NCBI GenBank assembly: GCA_031002005.1
Contig: CM061921.1
Span: 148,895,283 to 148,959,282, forward strand
Origin: Vandiemenella viatica
Lineage: Eukaryota; Arthropoda; Insecta; Orthoptera; Morabidae
Direction: 5' to 3'
Length of the DNA stretch: 64,000 nucleotides
The translations under genes were made by a program, and so were the position numbers. How positions within the stretch are numbered: position 1 is the stretch's first letter; every line of letters begins with the position of its first letter. Of this stretch, positions 44,675 to 56,084 are shown one piece after another. The notes under the pieces are model-generated. The model was given only the letters and a program-made list of their open reading frames with translations, was not told where the DNA came from and did not search any database.

Positions 44675-44950
44675 TTATCCCAGCCAAAATTGAGTAGGAG
44701 AAGGAATGCTCACCAAGTGGAACATCGGTCTGGTCCTGACTGTGTTGAATACACCGGAAACTACGTCAAATACTTGGATCAGCACGTTCCATTCTTCATA
44801 AGTTAGTGTAACTTTGGTGCTGTGCCCCACTTTTTCTAGCACCACTACCGGTTCAAAATCGTGCTTGGACAATAAACCTATCGCTAAACGTTTGGAAACG
44901 CCAGCGTTGAGCTGATACACCAACGAGAACAACAGTATCCGACGCGCCAT
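44675..44950 (-). CDS. unrecognised 91-residue open frame
   Basis: The frame opens with MARRILLFSLVYQL and contains VVVLEKVGHSTKVTLTYEEW followed by hydrophobic residues. I do not recognise the family. A second minus-strand frame after the stop continues with FLSCKLRVLQRIDMAKSHQR-type codons to about 44,515, next to an AATAAA. A frameshifted longer gene is therefore possible. It is the one open frame in this region that looks protein-like, but no domain can be named. It may belong to an unidentified mobile element. Confidence 0.35.
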   Translation of the reverse strand: MARRILLFSLVYQLNAGVSKRLAIGLLSKHDFEPVVVLEKVGHSTKVTLTYEEWNVLIQVFDVVSGVFNTVRTRPMFHLVSIPSPTQFWLG

Positions 44951-44992
44951 GACTAAACACTGACGCTAGCAGGCCGTTGGGCGGTAAACAGG

Positions 44993-45220
44993 TCAAGTCC
45001 GTGGTGGTGGGGTGTTCAGTCCTGTCTGTTGAAGGACACGAGCTGTGGGCGAGGTGGTTGTGGTGGGGGTAAGCCTGTTATATCTGGCAACACTTGCTCC
45101 ATAATACATCAATCTGTCAACGACACCTGCTGTGTGGGAAATGGTGGTGGTGGGTGTAAGCCTGTTAAATCCCGTTTGTGGAAGATCACTTGTTCCACAA
45201 TTCATCAATCTGGCATCCAA
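44993..45220 (-). repeat. imperfect tandem repeat upstream of the unknown frame
   Basis: Two copies of a roughly 80-90 bp unit (about 45,048-45,117 and 45,129-45,217) share GTGGTGGGGGTAAGCCTGTT-like and CATCAATCTG segments. On the minus strand both encode NRLTPTTT, so the frame is repeat-driven and may not be a real protein. Confidence 0.55.
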
Positions 45221-45429
45221 TGCTAGTTTAAACTTGCTTGAAGCGACTTAGAAACACGAGGTCTACAGGTTTTCATTATAATTGAAGAGTATTTTGACAA
45301 ACGCGGCGGGTATATGACGTATTTCGTGAAGCGTTGATTTCAATTTTCATCATACAGCTATTAAAATTGTGGATACGATTAACTGATGCTGTGAAGAGGT
45401 CACTTTTAAATCAGACACTTTTAATTTTG

Positions 45430-45530
45430 TCACCCCTCATTTCGCCGAGGTTGGTGATCTCTCGTTCAGGAGGATACTGGTGTGAATCCCCATCTGGGCA
45501 TTCAGATTAGTGTTTTGTATGCATGAGGGT
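45430..45530 (+). repeat. SINE1 fragment
   Basis: TTCAGGAGGATACTGGTGTG, AATCCCCATCTGGGCATTCA and AGATTAGTGTTTTG parallel the B-box and start of the SINE1 core; the rest is missing. Confidence 0.6.
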
Positions 45531-45566
45531 TGAAGGGATAATACATGACGATAGCGGTTGCAACCA

Positions 45567-45668
45567 TTTAGGAATAAAGTGGATGTTTCTCACTCCAGCT
45601 GGAAACATACCTAAAGTATGGCGTAATTTATGAGGATTCACCCACGATGGCTCTGCTCTGGAGAAAGA
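45567..45668 (+). repeat. direct repeat pair X, first copy
   Basis: Repeated at 45,781-45,882 (both start TTTAGGAAT and contain AAACATACCTAAA). Offset is 214 bp. Confidence 0.8.
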
Positions 45669-45780
45669 TTACGAGTTTATACGACAAGAGATGTTCTTAA
45701 GCACAAAATGTAGCATCTCCACGGGTTATCTGGTATTCAACGAATAAAAAATGTTAAAAAGCATAGCTGTAATCTGAACG

Positions 45781-45882
45781 TTTAGGAATGAAGTGGATGT
45801 TTCTCACTCTGGTTGAAAACATACCTAAATTATGGCGTAAATTTTGAGGATCCACCCAAGAAGGCTCTGCTCTGAAGAAAGG
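45781..45882 (+). repeat. direct repeat pair X, second copy
   Basis: Matches 45,567-45,668 with scattered substitutions. Confidence 0.8.
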
Positions 45883-46038
45883 CTTTATACCTCGAGTGCA
45901 AGTTTGTCGATGTTCACGGGGTAATGGATGCTTGGACCCTCCCGAAAGATGTACTCAAAGTCTGGTATCACAGGTAGGACGACCAGCTCTTTTAATGTTT
46001 ATCTAACATAATCCGGTAACACTGCATGGCACAAAGGT

Positions 46039-46145
46039 CCCTGGGCTTAACGTGGAATCCGAAGGACCGAAACTTTATGCAGCAAACAATGACGAAAATG
46101 TTGCTACGTTTTACTGGCACACTCTGATACGAACAAAATAGCACA
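46039..46145 (+). repeat. direct repeat pair Y, first copy
   Basis: Contains GGAATCCGAAGGACCGAAA and CTACGTTTTACTGGCACAC; recurs at 46,788-46,910. Confidence 0.8.
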
Positions 46146-46787
46146 CATCCATATAAATTTTCCATTTCAGTAGACACGATAATCAGAAGAATAAATAAAA
46201 AAAAAGAAAAACCTGCAGAACATGACATTGCCATTATGATCAATTGGCGGATTGGACTCGACTGCCTGATTCACGAAATGTATCCGCGTATATCGTAGCG
46301 TGGTAGAAATCGTATACTGCAATAAAGTGACAGTATTTTGACAAATTCTTGCTCCACCTTAGGTTTCAGATTTTTTTACCATGAATATTTAATATTTCCG
46401 ACGTTTATTATGATCCACGGATTGAGGCAACGTTACTACAATTATATAGGGAAATCGAGCCCACGACCTCCAGAATACAGGACTTCTACTTCTTCTTTCG
46501 CCTTCTCCTACTGGATGTTGGCGGTCCGCATAGCTAAATCTGGGCGTGACATTGCAGCATGGAGTAAAAAATACTCTACACTGAGGCCTCACAACTCTCT
46601 ATGCTTCTTTCAGATCCACCTGATTTCGACAGTTTACGTAAATTCGAGACTGTTGCAGTAATATTAAAAAAGAAAACTATGTGTCGAACAACACTTTTCG
46701 CTGTCAAACAATTGATCAAACCATCCAGGCCCCAGGCTGGACTCAAACCGGTGACCCCTGCAAAGCATGCACGCCACCCTTGCACAG

Positions 46788-46910
46788 TCCTGGCTTTAAC
46801 ATGGAATCCGAAGGACCGAAACGTTTTGGCATACTTAACTTTATGCATCAAACAATGACGAAAATGTCACTACGTTTTACTGGCACACCCTGATACGAAC
46901 GAAATAGCAC
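46788..46910 (+). repeat. direct repeat pair Y, second copy
   Basis: Same sequence as 46,039-46,145 but with about 17 extra bases (GTTTTGGCATACTTAA) inside. GACTCAAACCGGTGACCC just upstream hints at a decayed tRNA-like end. Confidence 0.78.
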
Positions 46911-47165
46911 TATAATATTCTACTACTAGATCATTTTAACCACACGCCGTTACAACGATTAAGGATCTAGGCTCACTCCTGCCTCCATTGGAAAATACAG
47001 GAGGTCACCCTAAGTTAGGTTAAGAAATGGCGCGTGGACACGGGTCTCATTAGCGTATGATAAAAGGCCTTTTTACACCGTTGTGGCAGCTTGACGATAT
47101 ATGATTTGTGTTAAGGCCCGCGTCCGTAAGAATACACGGGGAAAAAAGTGGGCTCATGCCCACGT

Positions 47166-47355
47166 CTCGCCACTACTGAAAAGGATTGGGGGAAGGAATT
47201 CGGGCATACCCTTTTGATTTAATGATACCTATATTCGCTGGAGTTATTTGGGGGATTGTTGAAATACCCAATTCTGGACAACCTGATGGAAGTTTGAACT
47301 CGCATCCTCTCGAATCCAAGTCCAGAGCGTTACCAATCACCCACTACACTAGGTA
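47166..47355 (-). repeat. SINE1 copy inside D
   Basis: Matches the D-embedded copy at 25,880-26,080, including TTCTGGACAACCTGATGGAA-type wording, so both descend from one insertion in the ancestral unit. Confidence 0.75.
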
Positions 47356-47987
47356 TGTATTTTTGCTTCCTACACATCATTCAAGCTTTGCGATCCCAAT
47401 GTCTGATCCGGGAAAACTGAGCAAAGAACACATTTTACTCAGATTAGTTCATGTGTCACATATAGCATTCTTTCTTCAATGAGATTCATAGACTATTTCT
47501 ACTTTTGACAGATATGTAGCATCAAAGTTGCTAGAAAGACTTTTCTGATTTTAAACTAGTCAATAGCACAAGTATTACAGAAGTTGTTTGCATTCTTCTC
47601 ATTCCACTAATGAGTACGGCTACATATCTATTAATTGTAAGTACTATGATGGCTTTGTCTAGACGCCTAGTTATATAGTTGTGTGGACGTTTCTATGTCC
47701 TGATCAGGATGTTCCCCAATCTTCGCCTCATAGGCTACACATTTCACAAACAAAAAATACACTAATCACACACATTTCGTAGACAGATGGTAACACTTTA
47801 CTTCCTCCATTAATACTTAATATGACCTGGCAGTAGGAATACCATGATTGGTACAGTGAGGGCATACGTCCGTAAAACCAAGGCTACATATTTGACCAGC
47901 CAACGACGAGTCAATCAAACCCTAATGCTAATGCTGATAACAGGAGGTGAAAGGAACGTGGCTGTAGCTTGAGATGTAGATCAGATA

Positions 47988-48452
47988 CAGGGGGTTTCAA
48001 AAATGACCGGTATATTTGAGAAATCAATAAAAACTAAACGGGCAGCGATAGAAATACACCGTTTGTTGCAATATGCTTAGGACAACAGTAAATTTTCAGA
48101 CAGACAAATTTTCGAAATTAGTTACAATTTTCAACAACAGATGGCAAATCTACAGTACGATTATTCTAAGGAATAAACCATTTTTTCTCAGCAAACTTGC
48201 AATCTGTGAACACCACACGCTTACAGCAGAAAGACGACTTACAGAATGGCGAACTCAGACTGCGTTTACTTCTATATCTTTCAAATCGCCTGCAGCGCAT
48301 CTGTTGTTGAAAATTGTAACTAATTTCGAAAGTTTGTCTGCCTGAAAATTTACTTTTGTTCCAAGCATATTGCAACAAACGGTGTATTTTTATCGCTGCC
48401 CGCTAAGTTTTTATTGATTTTCAAATATACCGGTCATTTTTTAAACATCCGG
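47988..48452. mobile_element. Tc1/mariner-type MITE with long TIRs (465 bp)
   Basis: About 150 bp at each end are inverted copies (TTTCAAAAATGACCGGTATA at the left, its near complement at the right), leaving a central loop of about 150 bp. TA lies at 47,986-47,987 and 48,453-48,454. The paralogous empty site GATCAGATAGATT at 26,690-26,702 has a single TA, which proves the TA duplication. Open frames are accidental. Confidence 0.92.
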
Positions 48453-49261
48453 TAGATTCTAAGTAACAGATCATCAGAAGATATCATATTTAAAAGTCAG
48501 AATCACATTGGTAATCTACCACATGTGAAGCACTTTTTCAATAGAGATATTTTATAAATTAAAGAACTTTAATACCCATAAATCAAAAATGCTACCTCTA
48601 AGTGCAGCAAAGTTAAAATAGTAATGGAATAATCTGATACTTTACATATCACTCGGCTACTTGGATAGGGAAATGATCAAGAATGGTTTTCAAATTGCAC
48701 GTTATTTTTTAAAATAAATTTCAATAAAAACATTTACCAGGTACATGATGTAAGGGAGAAATGCCAGATCAATCATAGATAAGAAGCGGGACTATCATGG
48801 GTCAAAATAATGGGTATAGTTATAGATTTCCGAAGCCTTCAGTCTCGTTTAGATAAAAAATAATATCATAGTCCCCTGCGGGAAAATTAACCAATCAGAG
48901 ATCTGCCAAACATTGTGGATTTATTGTGTCATTTTTGCCAGCTATTATCGTCTTTTGGTGATCGGCAGATTGAATCTTGCGTTTCTTCTAAATGTTGTGT
49001 TAGCTGCTAAGATTGATTCAGGTAGATCAGAAGCAGACACGTAATACAACGTTTGCGGACCAATTGAAACAGACTAAATGGGTGTAACGGCTAAGGATTG
49101 GAGGATTAAACGTTCCCGGTTACAATTTTTTTTAGTGTAAACTATTTAATTTAATTTTCGTGATTCAACATTATATTAGATACACCTTATTAGTCCAAGG
49201 GCAAAGTGGCCAGTTTCAAATCAAGCGTAGCCGGTAGCTGCAGGAGAAGGCATCACAGAAG

Positions 49262-49883
49262 AGACACTTTCGCTCGCAGGTGTTATGGTCCTGGTTATGA
49301 TGTAAATAAATCCGTAGAAGAGACATGAATCATTATTTTGAGTAACTTCTTTGCCGTTTTCTTAGAACGAGACCTTGTATTTCTTAAAGAATTTATAAGC
49401 AGATAAAATGTTATTAGAAATCCATACTAAGCAAGATGACCATTTCCGTTACCGTAAACAACTCTACTGTTTTAATACTGTAGTTAATTTAATGTTTTTT
49501 TTCAGTTTTCTGTTTCATTCCGAATTTCCAATTTTTGTTTTTCCATGGCGTAATCTGTCACACCATGCAAATATAATTTAACATTTCAGCGCTAACACAT
49601 AGCTAGTGTTCAATATCGGTAGCACAGAGTACCTAAATGGCAGTGGCATTACCCGTGTAGGTTGCAGCAACTCTAGGGAATTAGCCACTTCTATGTCTCA
49701 AGTAAGCAAAGAAGGTCGTGTAAACTTGAGGTTTAAATTATATTATCAAAACAGAATCTTTGAAACAGGGAGCAGTGATTCATCTTCCGAAAAAAAAAAC
49801 TTTCTAGGAAGAAACTTGTAAAATACGAGCATAAGATTATAAATTCTTATTTAAAATATGACAGATTCAGTGGCTGAAATATG
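49262..49883 (+). repeat. R module, copy 9
   Basis: CTTTCGCTCGCAGGTGTTAT (49,267), GTTCAATATCGGTAGCACAG (49,608) and GCAGTGATTCATCTTCCGAA (49,771). It leads into T copy 5 and starts the cleanest complete unit. Confidence 0.8.
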
Positions 49884-51995
49884 TTGTAACACCCATTAAC
49901 GAAGCATACCGTATCATATACCAGCGATTGACCACTTCCAATACTCCTCTCGTAGAGAAATGTACTGTTTTTGAAAAGGAAAGCATTTACTGTGGTTCGG
50001 CTACGATTTGGTTAGAGTCAGGAATGAAATCTGGCATAGGTTCAGGGAACCAAACCAACATTCTAATAGAGTGATTTAGGGAAAATATGATTTTTTTTTA
50101 TCTGTATGGCACTTCCTACAGAATGACAATCCGAAACGTTACCGCACACCCACCAGTCTAGTTACGTAGTTTTGATTTTGTAGAAATAATCCAAGCTTTA
50201 ATTACAGAGTTAGAACTGAAGGTAATACAAACGGGTTTCTTTCGTATTTCATTTTAATATGATAGGAAACACGTACAAAAAAATGACATGGTCTTAAATT
50301 CTCAAAGAAAGACAACGGAATAAAATCATGCAGTAATATATGCCAGATACTTTCTGAGTGAGTTTGGTGAAAGGTGAATAAATGATAATGTTGTTGCAAC
50401 ATTATAAAGTATTTTACAACTGCATAAAAATAATGGAGACCGAATAAAAATAATGAACTGGGTTGTTTTGGTAAAATTAAAACAGTTGTAACGACATTAT
50501 ATATCATAACTTAGCAAAACAATTCCTCTTGAAGCCGAGCCAAGTAATGACGCAATCTCTTACTTTAAGATAGAATAGTCTTCAAATGTTCTTGTTCAGT
50601 TTCGCAATTAACTCTTCTTGTTATGCCTCTCTAATCATTCAGCAACATTTCAGGAAATACAATGCCAAGTAAACAATTTTCCAGTGTCGACAATATGTTT
50701 CACCAGCTCTTAGAGAGCAATGTTCAGCAAACCGCGCTTCTCGAGCCGCATGTGGCCCTTTTGTAAAATATTTTTATACATCTTTCCCGAAAACAGTAGT
50801 AGTAATAGTAATGTCGGAGAGATTTAAATACCAGGTAGGCTAGCAGACTTCGTTATAAACAAATTATATTGCCAAGAAATACCGATAATAACAAGGAATT
50901 AAATAAAGTATCACAGTAGCCAACTATTGGTGCTTGGTAAGGTAAACGTCACGGGGTTCATACAGCTCCTGCAATTTCCCGTAGGATTCACGGAGGTAGA
51001 GTTCCACAATTCCCATTATCACCATTGGCCACTCTCGGGCCGTTCTTTACTATCCCTCGCAGTTTCCTTCACGGTACGCTTTGGATAGCAGGCTGAGTGG
51101 GCCTAGGAGCCGTTCAAGAATTTCAGTTTCGATGAGTGTCGTCATTTCAAAATATTAGTTTCTCAGGACTTGTATCATCATTACGTTCATTTGGTGTTCT
51201 GTTTTTTTTTTTTTTTTTTAAATTCTTAAACCATATTTTTGCCCTTATTTTATAGGTACCGGTGGAGAGCTGATAAGGAAACTTTACAAAATATAGCAAA
51301 TGAGCATCGTGGACCGAGTCTTTGGCGCTCATTGCGAACTCAAACGTTCTTCCTGAATGTCTTCTTGGGAAAGAACAACTTGCAAATAATAAGAAGTCGA
51401 AAGTACAAAGGCCCTTTCAAATTAAGAATGGCTCATTTTCCACACAATTTTCCGTTGGTGGGCTGTAAGGGCTGTAAGGGTTCCATCGAATTGCCAACCT
51501 CTCCTTCACGTTGTGCCTCCCATTTACACGGATGAGGCTCTGGTGACTGAAATATTTCCATTATAGGAAGTCACTCTCTGCTTGCCAATGGCCTTCCAAA
51601 GGAATACAAAAGACCTGGGAGCGGTCCAGGACATCATCGTGCTCTTGGGATTGGAAAAATCACCTAATGGTGGATGATTCAGAAATGATCAACGGCATGG
51701 GGGTGCTGTAGAGAAAGGGAAGCCACTGCATTAAAGAGTCAAATGGTAGGTAAGGGGGGTCAGAGATTGGAATAAGTACCAAGAGACTCATGAATAATTA
51801 CAAAAAAAAACGTTGAAATTTGTATAGGACATAAGCAGGTGGGTGCACTAAAGGGGAAAAATGGCTGTGCAGGGAAATTGCCACGGGAACGTACGTCCTT
51901 CCAAATCAAATAATAATAACCTAACTACCTCGATGTAGACAGTACTGTGGGACAGAGCATCAAAGATGAGACGCTTCCGCTCGCAGTTGTTACAA
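49884..51995 (+). repeat. T module, copy 5 (2112 bp)
   Basis: Starts TTGTAACACCCATTAACGAA and ends GTTGTTACAA. SINE4 is present only as body (50,940-51,130); its tRNA head is deleted. A conserved GC-richer block lies at 51,455-51,740 with a small tandem GGGCTGTAAG duplication. Confidence 0.8.
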
Positions 51996-52499
51996 CCCAA
52001 AGGATGATTTAAATTCATTCCAAGAGGATACGTGAATCATTAGTCTGAGTAACGTTTTGCCGATTTCTTAGAACGAGGCCTTGTACTTTTTGAAGAATTT
52101 TTAAATGGATGTAATGTTATTTGAAATGCATCTTAAACATGCTGACTATTTCCACTACTGTTTCCAACGTTACTGTTTTAACAGTAGGTTTAACGTTTCT
52201 TTAATGGCATCCCTGGTTTATGTTTCATACTGAATTTGAATTATTGTTTCCTTAGCGCCATCTGCAGCAGTGTGCAAATATTATATGACAACACTCTAGT
52301 GCTAACATTTAGCAAGTGTCCAATATCGGTAGCTGAGGATCCCTAAATGGCAGTGGCAGCACGCGAGTTGGTTGCAGCAACTCCCGCGAATTCCCTGATC
52401 TTTGAGGAAGATTCAGCCACTTATCTGTTACAACCAAGCGAAGAAGTACGAGTAATCGTGTCATTTAATTTTAATATCCCAAATAGTATGTTTGATACA
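51975..52499 (+). repeat. R module, copy 10
   Basis: CTTCCGCTCGCAGTTGTTAC (51,973), GTGTCCAATATCGGTAGCTG (52,316) and CAACTCCCGCGAATTCCCTG (52,379). It leads directly into H. Confidence 0.8.
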
Positions 52500-53635
52500 A
52501 TGAGCAGTGATTCATCTTCTGAAAACATCAGATTCCACACTACAAGATCCAAAAGTTATAGCCAAAACGATAAAACTAACCTGATTTATTGCTGATCGAA
52601 TCCTATCTTTTAATAACACATCTCATATGAGTAAATTAATTTGTGAGTCGTGTGCGGATTTAAGAATTGGAGAAGAATTATCGATGAGTCGGACAAAAGC
52701 TAAAGTGATTATAATAAATGGAACACGACAGACACCAGAAGAAAATCTGGTAGAAATGCTACAAAACGATTACTTTTCAATTACTGTTGACAAAAGCAAA
52801 AATAAATTTACAATCAAATAATGGCGCTTAGCTTTAGAATAGTAAACTCAAATTTCCACGTTGAAGGTAGATTTCTAGGATAAAACCAATCCAAGATGGT
52901 ACGGCAAAAGCATTACATAAAAATATCGTTGAATTTTTTTTAGGGAGATAGACATACCTTACAAAACGAACATGGCTGTCTTTGCCTGTAATGAAGTGAA
53001 TGTTATTTTCGTGGGTAATCATTTATTGGTCACTTTGTTAAAAAACGACATTCCTCACCTTTCCATTTGTCATTCATTAACGCTATGTGCATCATTCATA
53101 TTCAAAAATTGCCAAGAAACGTTGAGAATTGTTGTAGAGAAGCATTTAACCAAAATAAATTTGTCCAAAACGCATTGGAGATGTTAAACTATTTCAAATT
53201 TTCACAAATATCAGGTTACACAAATGTCTTCAATCAATCCAAACAAGATGGTTGTCGCTCTTTGAGAAAGTCAACAAGCTTCTGGAACAATCACCCTCTA
53301 CAAACTTATATTTCCAAGCTGCAGATCCGGTTTATCGCTTACTTTCGGTTAAAGCAATATTCATCAAGGTTCTCCAAACGACGACATAATAGTTTCTGGA
53401 ATTTTTACAGTTTTCATAGCCTATTTTTACGGAGTTCAACAAAGAAATGCAGACTGGAGCACAAAATTATATTTACTATACGTCTACTTACAGACTGCTT
53501 ACACAACTATTTTGTAGTGCTTTGTACAATCGGGATATTTGTACCACACCCAAACGGAAGAACTTGCAGCAAGAAATATTTCAGATACTAAAGAAGCAAA
53601 AGTAAAAAATTATGAAAACCAAAAGTAATTTTTTC
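52500..53635 (+). pseudogene. hAT transposase relic (H module), third direct copy
   Basis: Starts ATGAGCAGTGATTCATCTTC, then a deletion removes the BED-finger codons. The frame 52,627-52,821 gives MSKLICESCADLRIGEELSM and MLQNDYFSITVDKSKNKFTI (first Asp region). Later, in another frame, QTRWLSLFEKVNKLLEQSPS (about 53,240-53,300) matches hAT transposases. It ends with lysine-rich codons near 53,600. Confidence 0.85.
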
Positions 53636-55104
53636 TTTTATTTGTTTAATTTATATTTAATTTGTTAAATTAAATTTACATATCTAACATTACAAAATAA
53701 ATATATATACATATATTTTCTTCACTTGTTTTAATTCCATGACCAATGTACAGAGATTATGACCAGAACCACTTTACCAAATCCATCCGTGATAGATATG
53801 TCCCTGATATCTATGTTGTTAAAAGCATTTGAAGGATTATCTACTTTAAAATCCAAAACATAAACCAAACTAATCTGAGACAGTGAGGGCATGGTGCACT
53901 GCTTCAACCAATTTGAATCGAATGAGCACCAACATTAGGCAAACTGTCGGAGACGTGAAGTATTGGCCAAGTATAGCCCGACGGTATCTAAATCCTGAAA
54001 TGCTCAAATCATTATTTCAATAATCCACTTTAGATTTTGAAAATGTTTCAACGCACCAGTTACCTTTTTAACAGAGTACATGCCTCTTGTCTTGTGTGAT
54101 TATCTCTTGTCTTGTGTGATCTACATCATGTATTAGTCTTAACTGACTTTTCTTCTGGCTATATGCATATTCGATGTGGACCTCATTGGTCGCGGAATAG
54201 GATTGGGGGGATGGAATTCAGCCATACCGTTTTGATTTAATCAACCAGGTAATCATGTGTCAAGTATAGCACTCATTTTTCAATGAGATTTATAGTGTAC
54301 ATTTTGTTCTTTCGACGGATGTGTATCATCAAAGATCCTAGAAATTCTATTCTGATTTTAAACTAGTCAATAGCACAAGTGTTATAGATGTTGTTTGAAT
54401 TCTTCTAATTCCACTAACGTGTAGAGATATTTTATACATTAAAGATCTCTAATACCCGTAAATAAAAAATGCTACCTCTAAATGAAGCAAAGTTAAAATA
54501 ATAACAGAATAATCTGATACTTTACATATCACACTGCTAATTGGATAGGGAAACGATCAAGAATGCTTTTAAAATTTCACGTGATTTTGGTAATAAAATT
54601 CAGTAAAAACATTTACCAACTATATGATGTAAGACAGAAATGCCAAATGAATCATAGATAAGAAGCAAGCATTTCTTGGGTCAAAATATTGAGTACAGTT
54701 ATATTTTTCTGAAGCCTTCCGTCTAGTTTAGATAAAAAGTGTCATAGCTCTCTGCGGGAAACATTGTGCAATAAATGTGTCATGTTTGCCAGTTAGTATC
54801 GTGTTCTGGTGATCGGCAGATTGAATCTTCCGTTTCTCCTAAATGTTGTGGTGGCTGCTAAGATTGATTCAGGTAGATAACAGGGAGACATGTAATACAA
54901 GGTTTGCGGTCGTATTGAAACAGACTATATGGGTGTAACGACTGAGGATTGGAGGATTATACGTTTCTGGTTTCCATTTTTTTTTTGTGTAAACTATTTA
55001 AATTAATTCGGGTGATACATTATATTAGATACACCTTATTAGTCCAAGACCAAGTGGCTAGTTTCAAGTCACGTGTAGCCGGTAGCTGCAGGAGAAGGCA
55101 TCAC
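53636..55104 (+). repeat. E and D modules
   Basis: E landmark TTTAATTCCATGACCAATGT (53,729), D with a SINE1 remnant at 54,185-54,245, AATGCTACCTCTAAATGAAG (54,467) and CTCTCTGCGGGAAACATTGT (54,748). A small tandem duplication TATCTCTTGTCTTGTGTGAT is seen at 54,090-54,120. No gene. Confidence 0.75.
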
Positions 55105-56040
55105 AGAAGAGACACTTTCGCTCGCAGGTTTTATGAACCTGCTTATCTTTTAAATAAATTCTTAGAAGAGATATGAATCATTATTTTGAGTAACTTCTTT
55201 GCCGATTTCTTAGAACGAGGCCTTGTATTTTTTAAATAATTTATAAGCGAATATAATGTTATTAGAATTCCATACTAAGCAAGATGACTATTTCCTTTAC
55301 CGTATAAACCAGGGGTGGCCAACCCACGGCCCGCGAGATTCATCATACTTTTACAAAATATTTTTTATATATCATTTTTAGTGTTACATATTTGTTTACA
55401 ATGTGCGTGTAGTATCATTATAATTATACTAACTGTGTTTACATGTAAGAATAATAGTAAGCACGATAATAATAACTCATTATGTTTCAATTTTTCACTC
55501 CAAAAGAATGTCTACGGAGGGTCTAAATCTAATTTGGGGATATATAATTTTATATGCGGCCCGCGGAGTTATGATACATTTCCAAAGTGGCCCGCAAGAT
55601 CATTTAGGTTGGCTACCCCTGGTAAACTCTACTGTTTTAATAGTTAATTTAATGTTTTTTTCAATAACATCTCAATTTTCTGATTCATTCCGAATTTCCA
55701 ATATTTTTTTTTCCTTAGCGCAATCTGTTACACCATGCAAGTATTATTTAAGAAACCTCTAGTGCTAACACTTAGCTAGTGTCCAATATTGGTAGCGCAT
55801 AGGCCCTAAATGCCAGTGGTGGTACCCGTGTAAGTTGTAGCAAGTCCAGGGAATTCGCCACTTGTATGTTTCAAATAAGCAAAGAAGTTCGTGTAATCTT
55901 GAGGTTTAAATTTCATGATCAAAACAGCATCTTAGATACAGCAAGCAGTGATTCATGCTCTCAAAAAAAAAAACCTTCTAAAGTATAAAATACAAGCAGA
56001 AGTTTATAAATTCGTAGTTGAAAGATGACTGATTCACTGG
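55105..56040 (+). repeat. R module, copy 11 (interrupted by a MITE)
   Basis: CTTTCGCTCGCAGGTTTTAT (55,115), GTGTCCAATATTGGTAGCGC (55,780) and GCAGTGATTCATGCTCTCAA (55,945). A hAT MITE splits it at 55,310-55,621. Confidence 0.78.
55310..55621. mobile_element. hAT-type MITE (312 bp)
   Basis: Ends CAGGGGTGGCCAACC and GGTTGGCTACCCCTG form a 15-bp inverted pair with one mismatch. Flanking 8-mers GTATAAAC and GTAAACTC are an imperfect duplication; the empty site in sister R copies (for example 49,460) reads CCGTAAACAACTC. GGCCCGC motifs lie inside both ends. It is non-coding. Confidence 0.85.
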
Positions 56041-56084
56041 CTGGTTAGCGAAAAAAGTCAAAGGTGAGAAAAAGCTTTAATTGC

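Larger units (their letters stand above)
43626..47164. other. 3.5 kb non-unit DNA interrupting the array
   Basis: No module of the unit is present here. It contains a GT run (43,681-43,691), a minus-strand open frame pair (45,220-44,675), two pairs of roughly 105-bp direct repeats (45,567/45,781 and 46,039/46,788) and a SINE1 fragment (45,430-45,530). The rest is unassigned. It may be a large insertion, or a remnant of sequence joined when array units were lost. Confidence 0.6.
47165..49261 (+). repeat. D module (with SINE1 and a Tc1/mariner MITE)
   Basis: The unit resumes at GGATTGGGGGAAGGAATTCG. It has the SINE1 remnant 47,166-47,355, GATCATCAGAAGATATCATA (48,470), AATGCTACCTCTAAGTGCAG (48,588) and CCTGCGGGAAAATTAACCAA (48,872). 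It ends at the R start at 49,262. Confidence 0.75.

Noticed and set aside
44993..45226. Two overlapping protein-coding frames on opposite strands
   Set aside because: Both are explained by an imperfect tandem repeat rich in GTGGTG, which lacks stops by composition.
46990..47025. Telomere-like TTAGG wording
   Set aside because: Only one or two isolated units (CCCTAAGTTAGGTTAAG) occur, with no array.
49606..49821. A separate small gene at the start of T copies
   Set aside because: It is the R module plus the first codons of the hAT relic, ending where T begins.
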